Source: JBDSLU01 sp031407765 (GTDB taxonomy: Bacteria; Acidobacteriota; Vicinamibacteria; Vicinamibacterales; Vicinamibacteraceae). Taken from it: a stretch of DNA of 29,521 nucleotides. Below the pieces are notes generated by a model. The model had not been told where the DNA came from, ran no database searches, and saw only the letters and a program-made list of their open reading frames with translations. Shown here piece after piece: positions 23,911 through 29,521 of the stretch (within the stretch, counting starts at the first letter, position 1; each line of letters starts with the position of its first letter). A program made the translations under genes and the position numbers. The DNA lies in the NCBI GenBank assembly GCA_031407765.1, contig JANOIR010000489.1, forward strand, positions 1 through 29,521, read 5' to 3'.

Positions 23911-25719
23911 ATGTCCCTCGCAACCCGGATCCGCCGGGCACGGCGCGCCCCGGGTGGCCCGCCGGCGCCGGCCCCGCGCTTCGTCGTGCGCGTGGTGACG
24001 ATCGCCTTCGTCACGGTGGTCGGCGTGCTCGCCGCGATTTCCGCCGTCCTGGTCCTCGAGACACGCGCCATCGTCGAGCGCGGCGTCGCGGCGGATCTCG
24101 AGGCGGCGCAGTGGCAGCTGGCGGTGTCGCAGCGCGAGCGCCAGCGCGAGGCGCTGCTGCGGGCGAGCCTGATCTCCAGCAGCCCGACCCTCAAGACGGT
24201 CCTCGAGTCGTACCAGGAACAACGCCACTTCGGCGTCGACGCCGTGGCCCGCCACGAGCTGGACACCCTGCGCGGGGAGATCGAGCGGATCGCTACGCTG
24301 CTCCGATCGGATGGCCTCGCCGTCGTCGGCCTCGACGGCCGCGTCGTCGTCAGCGCCGGACCGAGCGCCGCCGGCTGGCCGGCGGGGACCAGCCTGCTGC
24401 GCGTCGTGGACGCCGAGGTAATCGAGTCGGATCAGGTGATCAGCGCCGCCGGTCAGCCGTATCGCGCCACCGTTGCGCCGATTGCCGCCGCTGACGGTCT
24501 GCGCCTCGCCTATCTCGTCGAAGCGCGTCTGCTCGACGCGCGCTACGCGGCGGAGCTCGCCGGCGAGGCCCGCTCCGCGATCGCGATTCTCGTCGACGAC
24601 CGGCTGATTGCCAGTACGTCCGCCGGACCGGCGCCGTCCACGCTGGCCGGCCGCCTGCGCGGTCACGACCTCGCCCCCCGCGGCGGCGCCTTCGAGGCCG
24701 TCGGCGAGAGGCACGCGTATCTGCTCGTCCAGCGCGTCGGGCCGGCCTCGATCTACGCCGTCTCGTCGATCACCGCGGCGCGCGATCGCCTCACGGCCGG
24801 GGCCGTGCCGCGCCTCGTCGTCATCGTCGCCGGCGGGCTGGTCCTGTGCCTCCTGGCGAGCATCTCGCTGGGGCGTCGGGTCGCCGCGCCGATCGATCGG
24901 GTGTCGCGCGACATCCACGCCATGGTCGAAGCGCAGTCGCAGGAGCCGGAGCCGGGGGCGGCGCGCATGCCCGGCCAGTCGATCAAGGAGCTGGACGCGC
25001 TCGGCGACTCGTTCACCGCGCTCCTGCAGACGGTGCACGAGGCGCGGGCCGAGACCAGCGCGGCCTACCTCGGGGCGATTCGGGCGCTGGTGGCGGCGCT
25101 CGACGCCCGCGATCCTTACACCGCGGGTCATTCAGAGCGCGTCAGCCTGCTCTCGGTGGCGATCGGCCACGCGATGGGGATGGGCCAGGACGATCTCGAC
25201 GTGCTCCGCCTTGGCGCGCTGCTGCACGACATCGGCAAGATCGGGATCAGCGACGCCATTCTCACGAAGCCGACCGAGCTCACCGTCCAGGAGTTCGCGG
25301 CGATCCAGCGTCACACCCTGCTCGGCGCGCAGATCCTCCGTCCGATCGGCTTCCTCGCGGCGCACGTCCCGATCGTCGAGCTGCACCACGAGCGGCCCGA
25401 CGGGGCCGGCTATCCGCACGGTCTGCGCGGCGACGACATCCCGATCCACGCCCGCGTCGTCCACGTCGCCGACGCCTTCGACGCGATGACGACGGCCCGC
25501 GCCTACCGCGGCGCGCGCCCGGGTTCGGACGCCGTCGCCGAGCTGTTCCATCATGCCGGCACCGACTTCGACGTCTCGGCGCTGCAGGGCCTGGCCAGCG
25601 TCGTGGCGCGGATGGACGTCTCGGCGCTCGTCGCGGGCGGCGAGCCGCGCGGCGACGGCGGGACCGCGGATGCGTCCGCCTCGGGCACTGTGCTTCCGTT
25701 CGAGCGACGCGTGTCCTGA
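23911..25719 (+). CDS. Membrane sensor HD-GYP phosphodiesterase (paralogue 2)
   Basis: A 602-residue protein with the same plan as the gene at 20877: membrane segment (about 25-50), extracytoplasmic sensor (51-300), second membrane segment (about 302-320), HAMP-like linker and HD-GYP domain. All catalytic residues are kept: H407, HD 439-440, HH 492-493, GYP 500-502, at the same residue numbers as in paralogue 1 when counted from this ATG. That coincidence supports ATG 23911 over the TTG 12 bases upstream. The HD-GYP halves are very similar, the sensor regions much less so, as expected after duplication and change of ligand. No ribosome binding site or convincing promoter is seen in the 167-base gap upstream. 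Confidence 0.92.
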   Translation: MSLATRIRRARRAPGGPPAPAPRFVVRVVTIAFVTVVGVLAAISAVLVLETRAIVERGVAADLEAAQWQLAVSQRERQREALLRASLISSSPTLKTVLESYQEQRHFGVDAVARHELDTLRGEIERIATLLRSDGLAVVGLDGRVVVSAGPSAAGWPAGTSLLRVVDAEVIESDQVISAAGQPYRATVAPIAAADGLRLAYLVEARLLDARYAAELAGEARSAIAILVDDRLIASTSAGPAPSTLAGRLRGHDLAPRGGAFEAVGERHAYLLVQRVGPASIYAVSSITAARDRLTAGAVPRLVVIVAGGLVLCLLASISLGRRVAAPIDRVSRDIHAMVEAQSQEPEPGAARMPGQSIKELDALGDSFTALLQTVHEARAETSAAYLGAIRALVAALDARDPYTAGHSERVSLLSVAIGHAMGMGQDDLDVLRLGALLHDIGKIGISDAILTKPTELTVQEFAAIQRHTLLGAQILRPIGFLAAHVPIVELHHERPDGAGYPHGLRGDDIPIHARVVHVADAFDAMTTARAYRGARPGSDAVAELFHHAGTDFDVSALQGLASVVARMDVSALVAGGEPRGDGGTADASASGTVLPFERRVS

Positions 25720-25748
25720 ACGCGATAGCGCGATCGAGCGCGACGGGA

Positions 25749-25754
25749 TAGGCT
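25749..25754 (+). promoter_or_regulatory. -10-like box for the 25761 gene
   Basis: TAGGCT six bases before ATG 25761, matching the TANNNT-N6-start pattern. No ribosome binding site is present. Confidence 0.45.
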
Positions 25755-25760
25755 CGCCGC

Positions 25761-27146
25761 ATGCGCCAACGTCTCACCGGCCTGTTCGCGGTCATCCTCT
25801 CTGGGGCGGCGGCCTCCGCGGCGCCGAGGCCGTCCGCGGCAGACTCGGGTCGCCTGCGCGATCTGCTGGTCCTCATCGAGTCGGCCGAGCAGCAGGGAGC
25901 CATGGACGCGGCGGCCGAGCTGGAGCGGATGGGGCCGTCGATCGGGCCGGCGCTGGTCGAGACGTTGAAGACACGCCCTGGCTGCCAGGTCCAGTGGGTG
26001 ACGTCCGGCGTGCTCGCCCGCCTGCACCTCGAGCCGGCGCTGGTCGACACCACGCTCATGCAGATCGCCCGCGGCACCTGCCGCGCCTCGTCGGTCCGGG
26101 ACGTCGACCTGCAGCAGCATGCCGCCTTCACCGTGATCGACCAGGCGCGCGGGATCGCGCTGATGATGGAGCTGCTGCGCGGCGACGATCTGCCGGGGCG
26201 GCGCCGTGCCGCGCTCGCCTTCGACGGCCTGACCGAGCGCCTCGCGCCTGCCCACCCGCGCGCGATCGCCGCGACGCCGGAGATCCTCGCCGCGACCGAG
26301 GCGGCGCTGTCGCTGCTGCGGGACGTCGTGATGTCGAAGGCGCCGCAGCAGATCCGCTGCCTGTCGTACGAGGCGATCGATCAGGCGCGGCGGCTGCCGT
26401 ACGAGGCGGTGCGGGCGCGCGCGACGACGCTGCTCGACAAGGTGCGGGTCGACTGCGATTCCCGCGCCGGCTTCGTGGAGTCCGCCGGATGGACCGACAA
26501 GCCGCGACGCGAAGGGCTGGAGGAGATCATCGCGCGGCTCGACAGCCAGTCGCCCCCGCTCGCGTCGCGGACGTCCTCGGTGCTGCTCGCCGCCGGCGAC
26601 GAGGTCGTGCCGCTGCTCCAGAAGCGGCTCCGGCACACCGACAAATGTCGCGGCCTGGCGCTCGTCGCGGGCATCCTGGCCAGCCGAAATGTCGCCGATG
26701 CCAACGTCGAGGCCGCGTTCGTCCGCGTACTCGCGGGCAAGTGTGAGGGGCGCGAGCCGTTCGACCTGAAGCTGGCGCAGGGCGTGGCGTCGGCGTTCGT
26801 GTCGCGGGCGGACGGCGTCGCCAAGGTGACCGCGATCCTCGGCGATCGCGATCTGAGCGTCCGCCGGCGCGGCGCCGAGGCGTTCGCCCTGCTGTTCGAG
26901 CGGCTCGGAAGCGGCGAGCACGCCGAGCCGGGGGCGGCGGTCGATCCGGCGCTGGTCGTCGCGGCCCGAGCCGCGCTGGCGCCGCTCGTCACCCTGGCCA
27001 CGACCGAGCGCGACCGGCAGGCGCGCTGTCAGGCGGTGGCGGCGCTCCTGCGCGCGCAACAGTCGGTGCACGATGCGCTACGAGCCGACGCGGCGGCGGC
27101 GACGCTCGGCCGGACCCTGCGCTGTGTCGGTCCGCCCGCTCCATGA
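25761..27146 (+). CDS. Secreted helical-repeat (HEAT-like) protein, unknown function
   Basis: A 461-residue exported protein with an N-terminal signal peptide (about 1-20, ending ASAAP). The rest is alpha-helical in character, with recurring leucine- and alanine-rich amphipathic stretches of roughly 35-45 residues (for example around 60-110, 150-190, 265-320, 345-390). This suggests an alpha-solenoid of the HEAT type, though no repeat matches a strict consensus. Several spaced cysteines (GCQVQW, GTCRAS, IRCLSY, VDCDS, DKCRG, GKCEG, ARCQA, LRCVG) could pair in the periplasm. No catalytic motif is seen. It follows paralogue 2 after 41 bases and has its own -10-like box. Confidence 0.72.
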   Translation: MRQRLTGLFAVILSGAAASAAPRPSAADSGRLRDLLVLIESAEQQGAMDAAAELERMGPSIGPALVETLKTRPGCQVQWVTSGVLARLHLEPALVDTTLMQIARGTCRASSVRDVDLQQHAAFTVIDQARGIALMMELLRGDDLPGRRRAALAFDGLTERLAPAHPRAIAATPEILAATEAALSLLRDVVMSKAPQQIRCLSYEAIDQARRLPYEAVRARATTLLDKVRVDCDSRAGFVESAGWTDKPRREGLEEIIARLDSQSPPLASRTSSVLLAAGDEVVPLLQKRLRHTDKCRGLALVAGILASRNVADANVEAAFVRVLAGKCEGREPFDLKLAQGVASAFVSRADGVAKVTAILGDRDLSVRRRGAEAFALLFERLGSGEHAEPGAAVDPALVVAARAALAPLVTLATTERDRQARCQAVAALLRAQQSVHDALRADAAAATLGRTLRCVGPPAP

Positions 27147-27162
27147 CCGCGGCGGGCCCGGA

Positions 27163-27168
27163 TATACT
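27163..27168 (+). promoter_or_regulatory. -10 box for leaderless double-VOC transcript
   Basis: TATACT, near consensus, lies exactly six bases before ATG 27175. There is no room for a ribosome binding site after the predicted transcription start. It is the clearest example of the leaderless pattern in this window. Confidence 0.6.
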
Positions 27169-27174
27169 CGCCCG

Positions 27175-28125
27175 ATGAGGGCTCTCTGGAGGCGGCTCGC
27201 AGTCGCCGCGACCGCCATGCTGGCCGCTTCGACCGTCGGCACGACGGCACAAGTGCCGGCGAACCGACCACGCATCACCGGGATCGATCACATCGTCTTC
27301 CGCGCCAGCGACGCCGCGGCCGCCCGCCGGTTCTACGGCGAGCTGCTCGGCCTGGTCGGGAGCGCCGGCGGGGCGGTCGCCGGTTGCGCCCCCGGTGAGT
27401 GCGGCGACGGACGGCAGCCGCGACAGTTCATTCCCCTGCGCTTGATCTTCGAGGTCGGCAAGCGCCAGAGGATCTACGTCGAGCCCGACCTGCCGGCCGG
27501 GGAAGACGAACGGCTGCTGCTGCTGGCCTTCTCCACGCCCGATCTCGAAGCGCTCTCCGCGCACCTCACGGCGAAGGGGGTCGCCGTGACGCGCATCCCC
27601 GCCATGGAGGGGCGCGCGCTCGGGGTCACCGACCCGGACGGGCATCCGCTGGCGTTCGTCGAGCGCGAGTGGCCACCGAAGGACCTGAGCCAGCGGCCGG
27701 TCGTCTTTCGCGGCAAGGCGCCGCTCTCGACGCGCATCCTGCACGCCGGGCTGATCATCCGCGACGAGGCGGCCGCCAACCGGTTCTACAAGGACATCCT
27801 GGGGTTTGGCGAAATCTGGCGGGGCGGCCGGTCGGAGGGGACGACCGACTGGGTCAACATGCGGGTGCCCGACGGCACCGACTATCTCGAATACATGCTG
27901 GAGGCGTCACCATCGGACCGACGGCAGCGCGGGACGCGTCACCATGTGGCGCTCCTGGTGCCGGACATCCAGGCGGCGTGGGAAGCGGCCGGCGCGAGGA
28001 CCCCGGCGGCCGAACGTGCCAAATTGGGCCCACCGAACGTGGGCCGCAACGGCCGCTGGCAGTTGAACCTCTACGACGGCGACGGCACGCGCACCGAGCT
28101 GATGGAACCGTTCACGGTTCGCTGA
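27175..28125 (+). CDS. Secreted double-VOC domain protein
   Basis: A 316-residue exported protein. A basic N-terminus and hydrophobic segment (about 1-25) form a signal peptide. Two VOC units follow: domain 1 about 34-163 (GIDHIVFRASDAAAARRFYGELLGL ... GVTDPDGHPLAFVE) and domain 2 about 183-312 (LHAGLIIRDEAAANRFYKDILGF ... HHVALLVPDI ... NLYDGDGTRTELME). Two-domain VOC proteins can act as dioxygenases or lyases; the conserved histidine and glutamate ends suggest a metal site. Export is unusual for VOC enzymes but recurrent in Acidobacteriota. The start at 27175 was preferred over an upstream in-frame start (27073) because it begins with a signal peptide and follows a -10 box; the upstream part overlaps the previous gene. 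Confidence 0.87.
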   Translation: MRALWRRLAVAATAMLAASTVGTTAQVPANRPRITGIDHIVFRASDAAAARRFYGELLGLVGSAGGAVAGCAPGECGDGRQPRQFIPLRLIFEVGKRQRIYVEPDLPAGEDERLLLLAFSTPDLEALSAHLTAKGVAVTRIPAMEGRALGVTDPDGHPLAFVEREWPPKDLSQRPVVFRGKAPLSTRILHAGLIIRDEAAANRFYKDILGFGEIWRGGRSEGTTDWVNMRVPDGTDYLEYMLEASPSDRRQRGTRHHVALLVPDIQAAWEAAGARTPAAERAKLGPPNVGRNGRWQLNLYDGDGTRTELMEPFTVR

Positions 28126-28244
28126 GCCTCGGCGTCGGGGCGGGTGTCGATCGACCAGAAGAGAAGCGCCAGACTGCCCCAGGCGAGCGCGAGGCCCAAT
28201 GCGGCGGATACGGCGAAGGCGGCAAGTAGAACGATCAGGGTCAT
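28071..28244 (-). CDS. Small single-pass membrane protein, antisense overlap
   Basis: A 57-residue open frame in the gap between the double-VOC gene and pckG. A Shine-Dalgarno AGGAAAG lies seven bases before ATG 28244. The N-terminal ~31 residues form one strong membrane segment (MTLIVLLAAFAVSAALGLAL and onward to LLFWSID), followed by a short polar tail. The last ~55 bases run antisense to the 3' end of the double-VOC gene. The good ribosome binding site and hydrophobic profile make it more than a chance frame, but there is no family match and no partner. It could be a membrane-associated small protein or a fragment. Confidence 0.5.
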   Translation of the reverse strand: MTLIVLLAAFAVSAALGLALAWGSLALLFWSIDTRPDAEAQRTVNGSISSVRVPSPS

Positions 28245-28341
28245 ACGACGTCTTTCCTGGTCAATCGGCGCAAATCACGGTAGCAACAGTGACGCCCGGG
28301 AGATTTCTCGCACGGCGTCGGCGACGAGGAGGACGAATCGC

Positions 28342-29423
28342 ATGGCAGTGCCCTCGGTGGTGACCGCGTGGGTGGATGAAGTTGCCCGGCTCACCACCCC
28401 CGATTCCATCGTCTACTGCGACGGATCCGACGCCGAGCGTGCCCGCCTCGTCGAGGCGTGCCTCGCGACCGGCGAGCTCATCGAGCTCAATCAGGCGCGG
28501 CTACCCGGGTGTTACCTCCATCGGAGCGCGCCGCACGACGTCGCGCGCACCGAACACCTGACGTTCGTTTGCACGGACCGTGCCGACCAGGTCGGACCCA
28601 ATAACAACTGGATGTCGCCGGCCGACGCGCAAGCGAAGCTGGCGCCGCTCTTCGCTGGTGCGATGCGCGGCCGCACACTGTACGTCGTCCCGTTCCTCAT
28701 GGGCAGCCCGGGCTCACGCTTCGCCAAGGCCGGCGTCCAGATCACCGACAGCAAGTACGTCGTGCTGAACATGCGGATCATGACCCGCATGGGGACCGTC
28801 GCCCTGGAGCACCTGGCGACCGATCCGACCTTCACGCGCTGCCTGCACTCGCTCGGCGACCTGAGCCCGGATCGCCGCTTCGTCATGCACTTCCCGGAGA
28901 CCAACACCATCTGGTCGGTCGGCTCGGGCTATGGCGGAAATGCCCTGCTGGGAAAGAAGTGCCTGGCGCTGCGGCTCGCCAGCTGGATGGCGCGCTCGGA
29001 GGGCTGGCTGGCCGAGCACATGCTGGTCCTCGGCCTCGAGAGCCCGGACGGCCGTGTGCGCTACGTCACCGGCGCATTTCCCTCGGCGTGCGGCAAGACC
29101 AACCTCGCCATGCTCGTGCCGCCCGACAGCATGCCGGGATGGAAGGCGTGGACGGTCGGCGACGACATCGCGTGGCTGCGCCCCGGCGCCGACGGGCGGC
29201 TCTACGCCGTCAACCCGGAGAACGGCTTCTTCGGCGTCGCCCCCGGCACCAGCCGCAAGACCAACCCGAACGCGTTCGAGATGATCCAGCGCGACACGAT
29301 CTACACGAACGTCGCGCTGCGGCCGGACGGGACGCCGTGGTGGGAAGGGCACGACGATCCACCGCCGGCCGAAGCGATCGACTGGCAGGGCCGGCCGTGG
29401 ACGCCGGCGTCGGGCGAGAAGGC
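28342..29423 (+). CDS. pckG: Phosphoenolpyruvate carboxykinase (GTP), 3'-incomplete
   Basis: Converts oxaloacetate and GTP to PEP, CO2 and GDP, the first committed step of gluconeogenesis in the cytoplasm. About 360 of the ~600 expected residues are present. GTP-type signatures are clear: ARTEHLTFVCT, GPNNNWMSP, FAGAMRGRTLYVVPF, QITDSKYVVLNMRIMTRMG, GSGYGGNALLGKK, the P-loop-like ACGKTN (249-254), VGDDIAWLR, NPENGFFGVAPGTS and KTNPNAF. In the GPNNNW motif an asparagine replaces the more usual threonine of GPTNNW. The ATG is preceded by AGGAGG (28328-28333). From 29424 the sequence is a reverse-complement copy of earlier pckG sequence, so the true gene ends at the contig break; the open frame continuing to the window end is not real. 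Confidence 0.95.
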
Positions 29424-29521
29424 GGCGCAGCCACGCGATGTCGTCGCCGACCGTCCACGCCTTCCATCCCGGCATGCTGTCGGGCGGCACGAGCATGGCG
29501 AGGTTGGTCTTGCCGCACGCC
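29424..29521. other. 98-bp fold-back duplicate at contig end
   Basis: Bases 29424-29521 are the exact reverse complement of 29085-29182, inside pckG. Identity is complete as far as I can check and stops sharply at 29424, in the middle of the conserved pckG reading frame. A perfect inverted duplicate at the very end of a contig is typical of an assembly or chimeric-read artefact. Confidence 0.85.

Noticed and set aside
28105..28120. Hairpin GAACCG-TTCA-CGGTTC as a terminator for the double-VOC gene
   Set aside because: The stem is only 6 bp, lies within the coding end and has no following T run.

Overview
The window is a high-GC bacterial contig with short gaps, many 4-bp start/stop overlaps and GTG starts. 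Its gene content (PadR- and GntR-controlled ABC-2 exporters, a free-standing permease-prefix protein, a carboxypeptidase-regulatory TonB-dependent receptor, a DUF1080 protein, secreted VOC proteins) fits an environmental member of Acidobacteriota, probably Vicinamibacteria-like. That placement is inference from style; there is no rRNA in the window. I see no tRNA, rRNA, CRISPR array or transposase gene. Both contig ends look artefactual: a poly-G/poly-C stretch at the left and a 98-bp fold-back inside pckG at the right.

Layout. 154-4643 (+): phosphoenolpyruvate carboxylase, a GT-C-like membrane protein and a small conserved protein of unknown function. 4955-8203 (-): a PadR regulator, a small permease-prefix membrane protein, an ABC ATPase and a large permease. 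This cassette lies between two ~218-bp terminal-inverted-repeat elements in opposite orientation (4645-4863 and 8754-8971), with a 92-bp relative at 8269-8360. 9020-13699 (-): a sensor histidine kinase, a damaged two-receiver response regulator and a TonB-dependent receptor, chained by ATGA and GTGA overlaps. 13845-16420 (-): argininosuccinate synthase, a SpoU-type RNA methyltransferase and a lone receiver protein. 16509-19465 (-): a second exporter under a YtrA-type GntR repressor with two well-preserved operators in its promoter. 19632-20740 (-): a VOC protein overlapping a DUF1080 lipoprotein-like gene. 20877-28125 (+): two paralogous membrane HD-GYP proteins around a secreted SH3 protein, then a secreted helical-repeat-like protein and a secreted double-VOC protein. 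28342-end (+): GTP-type PEP carboxykinase, incomplete.

How it fits together. ppc and pckG work in opposite directions at the PEP/oxaloacetate node. The two exporter cassettes follow a regulator-ATPase-permease plan and carry promoters with TTGACA-type -35 boxes and operator-like inverted repeats. The kinase/regulator/receptor chain suggests regulation linked to outer-membrane uptake, but the regulator's second receiver has lost its middle part and changes frame. Several genes (ppc, SH3, helical-repeat-like, double-VOC, and probably the cytoplasmic VOC gene) have a TANNNT box 5-7 bases before the start codon and little or no ribosome binding site, which suggests leaderless mRNAs. The best candidates for something new are the repeat family bracketing the PadR cassette, the leaderless promoter pattern, and the decayed receiver inside an otherwise tightly coupled operon.
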